Positions 35,571 through 47,500 of a DNA stretch of 64,000 nt are shown in pieces. The stretch is from NCBI RefSeq assembly GCF_905475345.1, contig NC_066596.1, forward strand, positions 7,001,001 through 7,065,000, written 5' to 3'. Positions within the stretch are counted from its first letter, which is position 1. Every line of letters begins with the position of its first letter. Position numbers and translations under genes: made by a program. The notes beneath the pieces are model-generated. The model saw nothing but the letters and a program-made list of their open reading frames with translations, ran no database searches and had not been told where the DNA came from. This stretch comes from Vespula vulgaris. Lineage: Eukaryota > Arthropoda > Insecta > Hymenoptera > Vespidae.

Positions 35571-37492
35571 CCGTTTCGCGTAGACCGGGTTCTACGATCG
35601 AAAAGAAAATGAGCAACGTTGCTTAATCGTCGATTAGAGCGACTTACTCCGATCGTTTCATTTTTTTTTTGCCAAGCACGATGATATCACGTTAAAAACG
35701 AAAATAACGCGAACGACGTTACGAGCTCGTGCTATACGTTAAATTCTATTCGTGACTTCTTAATCGATCGTGCACGTTCTACATTTTGTAGAAAGACATT
35801 ATTGTTACGCACGCCCCCGCGTTGTCTCTCTTTCTTTCTTTTTTTTTTTTTTAATCGCCACGTGCCGAGCCCTTCCGAGTCATTAATAGAGTTGGCCGAA
35901 TAGTTTAACGTTCAGTACAATCATACCGACGTGATACAATCGAACATTAATCTTTAAAATAGAAATGGGCTGAGAGAAAATTTGTGATGTTTAAGGAAAA
36001 GTCCCTCGATGGATGCGGATGCGGAGGAAGGGGTCTAGGGATATGAGAAGATTCGAAAGAATCGAGATCGTTGTTAGAAATGAAAGGGGAGGCGGGGTGA
36101 ATTTGCGAATGGGTGCGCATTGGATCGATATCATCAGGGCTTGCGGGCCACGCGTTTTCCCGAGGGTTGTTTTAGACGACGCTGGCGCCGCTAGTCGCGA
36201 CGGCACAACGAGCTCTTTCTTTCAACGAATCATTCGCAACATTTGTTTTTCTTCTCGTTTGACAGGCTAAAAGAGTCATGGAAATTGGACGTAAAAGTAA
36301 ATTTGGGAAAAACTATGATAGACGAGTGAAACGAGGAAAGCGAACGGAAAAAGCCGCTTATCATTAATCACGAGTCTTGTAAATTGGGATCGTTGAGATC
36401 ATTCTTTTAGGGTGAGCCGTTTCTAAACCCTCCCTCTTAGTCGTCTCTTTACGACTTCTTCCCTTGGACGGAAAACGAGCTCCGACGTGCTGGCGCCTAA
36501 GACGTCGCACTAAAATCCTTCTAGAAAATATAGAACGTTATTACAAAATGTAGATCGATCTTTTCTTGATAATAAAAATGCGATAACGTAGAAAAGACGG
36601 AAGAATTATGTAGGACGGAGTGGAAAGCGAACGTAGGATAAAATTTTGCTCGACGATTTTAAAAATCGATTTGCATCGTGATATCGAAATAGTCACTTAT
36701 GTTTCTCGACGAACGAATTAAAAAGAGAGGTTCTCTTACGTGGTCTGAAGCGGAAGAGCGATAGGATAGAGGTCAAAGAGTAGGAAGGGAAAATATTATA
36801 AACGTGATCTCGCAAGACGTTAGTCGACCTTCTTCAGTTTCGCGAGGTCCTCGAGTCGCACGTCAAAAATCCTTGTCGAGGGATCGGTTGAAGGATGGGA
36901 GGGGTATGACGACACAGACACGAAAGATCGGCAAAACCATCAGCAAGAACCAACGAAGCAGTCACAGCAACGAAGAAAAAGAGGGGGATCCGTTGGTGCA
37001 GGCGCTGCCGGCGCGGTGTCGGGCCGCAGTGGGGTGGGGTAACTTAGAAGAGTGGTGGGGGTTGTAGGTTCCCCTACGATGGCGTGGCGACCCATTCGTT
37101 CGTTCCATACGCTTTAATCGAAAGTCAGATCGCCGCGGACTGCCGCGTCGTCACGCGGACGCTCGTCGCATCTTTCCCCTATCTCTTCTTTCCACAATTT
37201 TGGCTGCATAAAATTATCGAGGTAATTTTCCTTAGTTCCTTCTATCTTTCTTTCTCTTAACCTTCTTTCTAGTGCGTATTTGTATCCAAAAGAAGTATAT
37301 ATACGTATATATATTTTACACGTATTTCGTCGAAGATTAGAAAGTGTGTCACGATTTTTGTCGAAGCAACGTGTTACCTTTCTCCTTTCCGCTTTGTTTT
37401 TAGGGTTTAAGAAATGTATAAAGGAAAAAGCGAGTGTTAAATGAGAGTGAGAAAATCGAAATATATACTCGTGCGAAGTAAGTGTAAACAGA

Positions 37493-37523
<31 letters not shown>

Positions 37524-39336
37524 GAGGTTTGTTGGTGCGTTACACAAAGAGAGTATTTACCCGTGTAGGAGGACGGTTCACTGGCCGTACAAAGTACTGG
37601 TAATGTTGATAGTTCTTAGGTACACATATAAGAGCAAGCACAGCGGTACGTCGTTGATTTAATAATTAAACGTCGCGCTTAATGTATCTACGTATTAAAA
37701 GGATCGTAGCAAAAGGAATATTTATTGGGCACGTGGCACGTGACAAGATCTAGTATTTCACGTACGAGATATCACGTTCTCTCGATACGATCAACGTTCG
37801 AGATTTCTCGTAAACAATAGACCTAGACTAGCCACCTTGGAACTGTATGGCGCCAAACGACGAGGGTCGCTGATATCAACCACTCCTACGCAACCGAAGT
37901 ACGCTGCTTTGTATACGTTTGCGACACGCGCGAATACATTTTGCAATTACGTTTAATAACAAGAACATTATTTGAAAAGCTTTACGATCGATTTCAAAGA
38001 ATATTTTGAAAAGTCATGATGTGGCATTAAATACGACAAGCTTTTCTCAGCGATGTTTACGTGTTTTGTCATTGCCAAGGAGTATCGTTAAGGTACTCTT
38101 TCGAAAGAAAGATAATAAACGAAAAATCGACTAACACGTTTTAAACAAGTCGGACAAACTTATCGTTTCTAATCGTTGAAGGTTCAACAAGGATAGACAC
38201 GTGCGTGTTCTTTCAATACGTTCGATCAAGCGAGATAAGAATTACACGAAGCGACACCGATGAAACTCTTCGATGCAACTCGAGAGTATCGATTTTACGA
38301 TCGCATACTTCCCCCGAGACATAAATTCTTAGCCGTCCCTATTATCGAATCACGTAGCGTGTTCTCAAAATTGATATAAAAAAAAAAGAAATAATAACAA
38401 CAACGATCAGTTCCACGCTCGACGATTTTCCCTTCGGTACAAATATTCCTTACTGCTACATTATTCTATCTTACGGTGGAATCTACGATAGTATCGGAAA
38501 TTAGTTCGAACTTTGAAAGAAAACTTTTCGTGAAAACATTTCGCGTGACAAGCGCTCGTTTTTATCGTTCGTTACGTCGATTCGATAACTCCGAAGGAAT
38601 CGTCAACGTTTTTCGAACTCTTATCGAATTACACTTTACGCGTCGATCGGGATCGACTTCCTTCGACGAATCGCTTATTCGTCTATTTAATTTTTTTTAT
38701 CCGACGTTATATATAAATCCCGTAAAATAATAAATAAGAAAACAGACGCGCTGAGGTTTTTCCTTAAATTTATTTGGCAGACCACGTTTAAATGGCTTTA
38801 ACGAGATTTAAAAGAGAGATTAAACGCGGAATAAATGGCGCACCGACACACGTTCGTGCGGTCCGGATACGAGCAATTTGCAATTCGATCGAGTGCTCTC
38901 TTGCTATCTCTCTATCGTCGGCGACGAAAGTCTCGCATTGCCGGATACATTGGATCGGCACGGTAGGTCGCTGCTCCGGATGATGTCAACGATGATTGAT
39001 ACGCTTTTGAAAACCTATGGGAGCAAACGAGCCCAAAGGGAATTTCATTCCGCGCCTATTTATTTCGCTATTTTTCCTTTGTTTTCTCGACGAAAATTAA
39101 TAATCGTTGAGTATCGTTTTAATTTTCATTTTCTCTCTCTCTCTCTGTTCCCTTTCTTTTTTATTGCAGTTATTTTCCATCACGAGCGTAACACGCATAT
39201 ACAAACACAAATGCAAATGACGCGGCCAATAAAATAACAATAACAACAACAACAACAACAATAACAGTAAACGCAAATAAAACGACAGCTTCTCTTGTTA
39301 CGAACGACTATTAAAATTTACGGTGTTACATATCGT

Positions 39337-39413
39337 GGGTCAAAGGTTAGAGTCGATTGACATTTATCGTTTGTTAATGTGAATCGACAAGACGATGATC
39401 CGGTCAAAGGTTT
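39337..39413. promoter_or_regulatory. two DR1-like nuclear receptor sites
   Basis: GGGTCAAAGGTTA (39337-39349) and CGGTCAAAGGTTT (39401-39413) each approximate two AGGTCA half-sites with one-base spacing, the HNF4/RXR-type DR1 element. They are 64 bp apart in the same orientation. Confidence 0.4.
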
Positions 39414-41186
39414 ACGACGAGATTTTACAGGGCGGCTCGCTTAGTAGGTGAACATACGAAATTTTGATAAGAGGAAGATAAACGTTTCTTTTTGCGCGTA
39501 CTTACACACACATGCACGCGCACGTATATCATAATTTCCGAACTTGACCTAATTTATATAAAATTATCTTCGGATGGGTCGACCCTGTTCGAAAAATTGT
39601 CCCCTTCGAATCATCTTCGTAATTAAACGACCCACTTGAAATTTAACAGAGAGAAAGGAAAAAATGAAAAAAAGAAAGTGGAAATAATTACGATGACTTC
39701 TCGCGTCATAACGATTCGGACATGCACGGTGAAATCATGGAACGGCGAAGGTGAAATTAAACGAGAGGAAAGGAAGGGGAATCTCTCCGTACAAGAGACA
39801 CGTGCCGACCTTGAATCGTTTTCTACGATCAAGAGTCGTTCCAGAGAAAGATATATTTAATTATCCGTTTTTTCTCCTTTTTTTAAAGAGCAAACAATAA
39901 GATGAGAAACGTTTCGAACGAATCGACCTCCCTCTCGTCGTTCATCTTTTTCTCAAAACGTGAGTCATCGATGGTTCGTGTCATTGCATAAAAGATTATG
40001 CGAGTGCTACATGTATCGATAAAGAAGCGTATTTATCGCCAGTGGCATTGACACCATCGCGTTAATCGCATCGTGTTTATTGACACTACTCCTGCTCTTT
40101 ACCACCCCTCTCCCCTTCGATCATTAATTATCGTTTTATTCGCCGTCCACGAGACATCGCGTGCAGAACGCATAATGTTCTTAATAAAACGAGTATTACG
40201 AATCTTTTCCCGCCATCGTTAAAGACTTTTTTTCCTTTTATTCTCTCGAACGTTTCGATCGTTCTAACAAAATGGATTAAAATTTAAAAGTCACCACGAT
40301 GACCTTTTGGAAATTCGCATTTTGCCCGACGCCTGACATTTCGTTGTTGAGATCGTTTTGTGTTATCCGGTGTAGGAAATGGAGGGAAAAAAATATAATC
40401 GAAGCGATAAAGATCGTGCGAACTAAAACCATTGGCATTGGCACCGATGCGTCAATAGCAGGCACGATTCACGGTCTAGTTTGTTCTTCGGTTCGAGTGT
40501 TTTATCGTTCTCTTGCTACCATTTGGTTTATTAGCGAGGAAATACACACGCTTACGCACGCAGGTAAATTAATATTCGAAGAGAAAAGGAAGGTATCCTT
40601 CGGTGATATCGGTGTTAATCATAGCAATCGTATTTGGCTATCGATCGGCTAGCTAGCTTATCGATTCGCCGATACGAAGATAACGCTTCGATGAACGTCG
40701 TTAAATATTCGGAAATGTTTATACGTCGCATAACTGACCTTTTCCACGTGTACGTTATCGCCTCGCAGAGGAAATGGTAGAGTAATGGTAGCAGCAGTGG
40801 TAGTAGTTGTAGCAGTAGAAGCAGTATAGTTGTAGTAACACCCATCGCATTTATCGGACAGACATCGTGTTCTTTTGCATAACGTAGAACGACTTAAGCC
40901 TTTATAACGGTCCTTTGGTTTTTTTTTCAGAAAACTCAACGACATGTACCCCGAATAAAGAGAAACACAAAACGAACGAATTTGGAAACCCCTCTCTAAT
41001 TTCTTTCAATCGCATTCGAACTTTGATCGTCGTGGAATAATGATCCATCGTGTAGAGGAAATGGAAACTCGATAGACGAAACAAAATAGGATAAAACAAA
41101 GTAGAAAATCTTTCGAACGCGAACGTCGAATATTGGGGATACTAATCGTTGATCGATAGCTCGCAAGAAAAAAAAGAGAGAAAAGA

Positions 41187-41228
41187 AAGGAAAAGGAGAA
41201 GAGAAGAGAAGAGAAGAGAAGAGAAGAG
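41187..41228. repeat. (GAGAA)n pentanucleotide repeat
   Basis: About eight units of AGAGA/GAGAA, about 300 bp upstream of the ATG at 41511. Confidence 0.85.
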
Positions 41229-41415
41229 ACGAGCGAAGGATACCGAAAGAGAGGCGTCGGGTCGCGTCGCCTCGCCGACGGTTTGGAAGAGTTGGAAAAG
41301 CACGAAAATCGGAAGTAGGAGTAAGACTGAAGAGGAAGCTCGAGGCGGAGGCGAGAAGAGCGATTGGTGCGAACTCTTAGGCGAGTAGCGCGCGTATCAA
41401 CGGTATAGTCCGGGG

Positions 41416-41436
41416 GCATATACCCAGGGTATATGC
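41416..41436. promoter_or_regulatory. 21-bp palindrome upstream of the SMP-C2-C1 gene
   Basis: Arms GCATATACCC and GGGTATATGC are exact reverse complements around a single central A, ending 74 bp before the start codon at 41511. It could be a dimeric factor site or a leader hairpin. Confidence 0.6.
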
Positions 41437-41510
41437 GTGGCGTATTAATAGACGTCGGTAGCTCGTTGGTGGGGGGGACGACGCTTGCTCGCGGGTGAAA
41501 ATAGAAAAGA

Positions 41511-44500
41511 ATGTTTTTGGAATCCAATTGGACTTGGTTGGCAGAACGATGGGTCAATATGGCCGACTTGGCCGAGCGGGTGGACGATCTGATATGCAGT
41601 TTCGACTCGGCTGGTGACACGACCATGGATACATTGTCGATGCTGATATTCGGTTGGATGTTGTTCGGTCTCGTGGTGTTGTGCGTCGGCAAGTACGTTT
41701 ACAACCGTTTTGTCCTAAACGAGCTCGGTACCTCTCGCACCGCGAAGGACGGCCATGTCTTTCACGGCGATAGTGTTGTGGTGACGAGTGGTGCTGCTGC
41801 TGCTGCTGGTGCTGGCGCCACCGGGGCCAAGTTCCTCGGTCATCAGGAAAGATCCACCAAATTATCGGCGTCGTCGGTCGGTGTTGCGTCGGGCTCGAGC
41901 TCGAAAACATCGACTTCGACCGGTCCCATCGGAGTAAGCGGTGCCGTGTTAGCTGCCGCTAATACAGCCGCATCTTTCGGGGGAGGTGGCAGCGGCGCGT
42001 CCTCGACTATAGCCGCGGCACCCGTTGCATCCTCGCCGTCTCCCTCCTCCCCTGGCTACGTCCCACCAACTCCGCCGGTCCGGAAACGACTGACGAGGAA
42101 GACTTCCGGTGCTCTTATCACTCCTGCCAGGAGTTCGAGGGCCCTTCATTTACCTACGGCGACCGGTGCCGACGCCGAAGCCGTCCGTTGGGTCAACGAA
42201 CTGATCGTCTGGTTGCACTCGGACCTTGTCATCCTCAACGAACTTCTCGCCCTTTGGGTGGCTTCCTTGAACGACTTTACCGCCGGCTCCGTCGACGAGG
42301 TCAGTCTCTCCCCCTCTCTCTCTCTCGTCGTTCTCGAGCCTCCTCGCAAGCGTTATTTTTTATTCGCGGAAGACTCGCCTTCGTGAACCGAGCTCGTAGC
42401 GTGTCAGATGGCGCTGGGGAATCCAAGAATAGCGGCTCCAACCTGTTGGATGACTTCGTTTCGTAGCCTTGTCTACAGAGACTCGTTTATCTTATTAACG
42501 GGAAGCGCGGAGATACATCTTTCTCATCGGCCGATCAATTTCGTAATTGCTCTTTTTTCGATCGTCGAAAATCTCGTATTCCGCAGAAGCGGAAAAAGAA
42601 AAAAGGAAGAAACGATAGGGACTCGGGGCGCCAGATAATGTATCGAGCGGAATGTTGCACGCGTAGGCGTTTGTCGGTTACGAGCGAGGCGACGGATCTC
42701 TAAGATGAAACGGCTCGACTCTACGAGCACTCAATTCGAGCCAGTCGGCGAAAGTAATTTGATTCGAGCGAAAGGCGTTTAATTCGAACAACGTGTTCTT
42801 GATCGAATTTGATCCGATTGAATTATCTCGTTGACGTGGCAAACTTGACCTCTCGCGTGTCCGAGGAGCTCAATGGAATCCAAAGCGTCTCGATCCGCTC
42901 GCGAAAGAATGCGTTTGTTAGTTCCTTTAACAACGTACCCTCTGCCCCTTCTTCCCACCCTTACGAAACGTTATCTAACGCACCTAACATGCTAAATTCG
43001 TTTTTGGAATCGCGGGCGTGTTTCCAATTCCTCGTACATTCTCTCTCGTCTGACTCAGGATGATTTATCACGACGAAAGCTTCGGTCACGCGACTCGACG
43101 GAAGACGTCGCTCACTTTCGTCTGGGTTATGAGATCTCAAATGGGAATTAGCTGAGCATCGAGCAAACGTTTGGTAGTCGCATCTCTTTCGAAAGGAAAG
43201 ATATTTATAGATTCGTTATGCACGTACGTACGTTACACGCGTACGCGTAATTATCGACGATCGCAACGATTAAACGCGGCCTCGAAAAAACGGAAATGAG
43301 ATACAAAGTGGTTTCTTCGGCTTATCGATGCAGATCCAGAACGAAAGGAATCTCGCAAGTTATTCGTTCTTCTATGCTTTAAGATGCAGCCAGTCAACGT
43401 AGCCAAAAGTATTTACGTTGGAAAGGGGAGCCGTAATTTATAGGCCGTAAAATGTTTTCGCGTGATACCGCCGGCCCGAGTGCGTTCGTTTCTTGCCAAA
43501 ATTTTACAATAATGTTATTATCTAATCGTACGTTCGTAGACACGTCAGGAATTCTTGTTGATACATGTTATACGTTGTTATATTACATACTTACGTACGC
43601 ATGTAATAAATACGTTGCAGCGAACATTCAAGAATATTTTCTCGACGAATCGTTGATATCGACACGTCTGATGTTACAGCATGGAGTGGGCGTCGAATTT
43701 GTTCGTGTTCTTCCGGAAACGCATCCGCCGACTCTGTCAAATATTTTCTGCGAATGCGACTCCAAAGACGACGTGGTAGGTAATCGTATTCATAGAATAA
43801 GTTTTTGCGTCTTTTTTATGTCTTTTTTCTTTTTTTACATCCCGGAGAAAAAAAAAGACCGAGACACCCTGTATACGATATAATGCCTCCATTCATTCCT
43901 CTTTCAAAGACGTCTTCCTATTCCTCTTTCTTTTTTCTTTTTTTTCGCTGTCGTTCTCGTATAATACATACCTCCTTCATTCCGTAGACCATAACGTGCG
44001 ACTGCGAGGCAACGCCAGCCCTGCAGTTGAAAGCGTTTCGTCAAAGAGGCGACAAGTTGGAATCTAGTCACTATCGCGTCAACGTAAATCGCTTCCGTGC
44101 TCGGCTCAACGTCGTTTGCATCACCGAGAAACTTCTAATCGATCTGAAGTGCGACGGATGGCCAGAGGTTTGTTTTCAATTAACCCCTTATAATACCCTG
44201 TGAGTCTTTCGGATACATCTTTCAAAGATACCGCGTACAAAAATATAAAAAATATGCGTTTTTTGTGCTACCTATTAAAATCAACAAATTTCTCTTGAGA
44301 ACGAAGATACGTTTTTATCGAATGATATAGTTTTTCCTGAACGAATAAAAAACTGTTTTCCTTAAATAAAGATTTACAATGAACGGCGAAAGAAACTAAT
44401 TTTTCTTTCGCGACAACGAACTTGTACGATAACGTCCGAGACAAAATTGCTCGATACATAGATACTTCCTATTCCCTTCGAACTACGTAAACTTAGCTCT

Positions 44501-47500
44501 TAAAAATAAAATTAAAAATGGAAAGCCGATATATCCGTTGAAGACAGTTTTGCGGAAAATCCGCAAATCCGGATATATGGGCTTTGAGGTGCATTGAAAG
44601 GTTTCGATCGTAAACGATCTTCTTTTCCAAACGCAGTCGTACTCGCGACGCGGGGAGAAAAGAAGAAGAGAAAAGGACAGATCCATTCTCCGATAAAAAA
44701 TCATTTCGTTCGATCGAAGGTAGGACGTAAAAAGGAGAGGAAGTAAAAATTGTTTTGATGTTCGTACCAGGTGAAGGTATCCCTGGCACAGGTAGGAACG
44801 ATAAAGAAGGATTTGGACGAGAGCCAACTACAGGAAGTAGTGACGGAAATTGTGGTTGGTGCTTTGAGAGGTACGAACGTTCATCTTAATCTTTCGCAAT
44901 ATCCAACGTGTCCACGATTATGGAGAGAACCACCTACGCAACCTGGCTTCTCTTTGCCGGTACATTACGACAGTATGGTAAGCAAAAATCGCTTTATCTC
45001 GAATAAATTCATTTACGATCGGCTAATTTCATAATTAATATATTTTATCGAGATGTCAGCTAGGATGTCAGCTATCTACGTTTATCTATGTATTTTGCTG
45101 TCGATGAGAACGCGCAGAAAAGATCGTGTGCACTTTTACTTTGCCAATCGCGAAACTCACTTTATTACCATCGATAAGCGTGCGTTTATCGATCGCAAAG
45201 AAGTGGACTTTGCATGCGATTACCAAAGTAATTAGAGCAGTGTCTCTTTTTATCCGAACGAATCGGAAAAAGTGGAAAAGATTTTATCGATTGATCTAAA
45301 TTAAAACAATGGAATTATCTTTTAATCTTTGACGCTTTAACGCTTCGCTCGTAGAGCGGCTCGAATTCTATGATACACAAGGCATCTCCTCAACGTCTTC
45401 ACGCTCAGCGTCATGCCACTTCCGCGGCGCAGCTGCAACAGCAGCAACAGCAATATCTGCCTGGCGAAAAGCGTTTGCTCGTAAAGGTCGTAAGAGCAAC
45501 CGAACTTGGCGGGCAGCATCCCTCGGTTGAACCGTATTGCGTCGTCGAACTGGACGAACCACCGCAAAAGCATCAAACGTCGATCAAAAAGGATACGGTC
45601 AATCCGATCTGGGACGAAGCTTTCTTGTTGTAAGTTAGACCTTCTTTCGATCCGTTGACATAAAAAAGTCCGAGAGTATATCAGATCGTATAAACAAGAA
45701 TTTTATTCTTACCAGCGATGTCAGTCACAACACGACGGAGGTACTACTGGAAGTTTACGACCACGTAAACAAGAGCCAAAAATTCTTGGGTCTCGGAATA
45801 GTAGGGGTCGAAGAACTTCTGGCAAATCCTAGCCAGAGGCAGATCATACCGTTACAAGGTAGACCTTACGAGGAGGACGACGTAACAGGCACCCTCACGG
45901 TAGAGGTAATCGATTTTTCGAATTCAACCTCGTGCATTCGTCTACTCGACCTATAACCTATGACTTATGAATTATAACCCAGTTTCGATACACGCGGGCG
46001 TCTTTACTATAGCGACAACAGCGAGAACTCGTCATAGATTATTTCTTTATGATATCGGAAAAGAAAAACAAAATATGTTTACGTGCTTGTGTATCCGTAT
46101 ATACGTACGTGCGTACGTTTAACGATCGTTTCGTTCATGCAGTTTCTCTTCATCGAGGGTGCAGAGGTGCCACAGATCGGATCGAAGCCTTACAAAGTGA
46201 AGGAGACGATAAAACCGATGTCCCCGACTCGTACCTACAATCCAGCGACCAATCTCGTCAGCAGCAATAGTCTTAATTACAACAATGGTAACAGCACTCT
46301 TATCTTGTACGACAATACCACTCTGTCAGACGGGGGTAATTATCGATTGCTTGTCTCAAAGGTATTGCATACTTTGATGTGTGAATCCTTAGTGGTTTTT
46401 CGATTAGTCTGAACCAACTTCCACTTCCTTTATCTCTTTCATTCCTTATCAAATTATGAACAAAAAATTCAAAAGGATTTTACCCTTTGTATTCTTTGTG
46501 TATTTGCAAATCTCGATCGATCTTGTCTCAAACTTCGATTCATCGACGTTTTCGCGAAAAGACGATAATCGTTAGTCATTCGATCGTTGCGACGATTCCA
46601 AGGAATCTCATTTCGATCAGAATTGTCTCGCGTTTACGTTTCAACATCGTACGTCTAAAGATTTCTGTTTTCTTTTTTTGTTTCTACTTTTTAGTCCTAT
46701 AAAAAAGTCCTTTACTTCCGACCCCTTGCAATCCACAGACACACAGTAGCTGGCATGAAGATTTTTGGTTTTTTTTTTCCCCGTTTGGCGAGACCCGGTT
46801 CTAATCATAATTTAGATCTACTCTCACAATCGATTCCCTCAAGTAGAATAAGTCCCAATTACAAGTTTTTAGGTATTTCATTTAGTAAGAATAATCGTAG
46901 GATATTTTCAATAGTTCGCAAACAAACAGAAATGATTGGTCTTCTTATTTTCGATGGTACACGAGGCGAGGGAAATGTTTTAGAATATCGAGATACCTCG
47001 TATCGCGCGAATTTTTATATATTTTCTGTAACGTAATCATTTTAAAACACGCAACACCGATGGTCAAAAATCGATCTTATGACGTCGATGGTATTCGATT
47101 ACACGAATAAAAAGAGGGCATTTTCCCCTTTAAAATGGTATTTGTTTCACTTCTCTACGGTTTTTAGTTCCGGAGATATAATCGTTTAAGATTTATCATT
47201 CATAATTTCGATGATCAGCTGACGCGAGTATGCACGTAGTAAATAGAAAAGACTGTTTGTGTCGGCCCGACGGCTAGCGTAAATTCCAGGAATTTATGTA
47301 GGTCACTGTGTCGATTCATTATATAGGTCAATATGGCGGCTCAAATGTAGGTCAGTAGGGCATTCCGCTTGACCTATATTCACTTATATTTAATTTCGAA
47401 TATCTCCGAAACTAAAAATCCTAGAGACTTCAAACCAGCGCCATTTTAAAGAGTATTTTTTTCTTTACAATCTCGTCATATTATAAACAATTAATTAATG

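Larger units (their letters stand above)
34471..41510. promoter_or_regulatory. non-coding region upstream of the SMP-C2-C1 gene
   Basis: No convincing coding exon. It contains two TGACGTCACC sites (35271 and 35563), a GA microsatellite (35439-35494), a GC-rich patch at about 36810-37160 that could be a promoter or untranslated exon, a second GA run (37490-37528), two DR1-like sites (39337 and 39401), a GAGAA pentanucleotide run (41187-41228) and a palindrome (41416-41436). Confidence 0.45.

Noticed and set aside
36804..37067. GC-rich 87-codon frame at about 36.8 kb
   Set aside because: GC content suggests a promoter or untranslated exon; the peptide has no recognisable feature and no in-phase junction to 41511 could be set.
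41006..41692. 228-codon minus-strand open frame
   Set aside because: Antisense to the first exon and leader of the SMP-C2-C1 gene; composition fits purine-rich repeats (poly-Ser/Phe) and no domain is seen.
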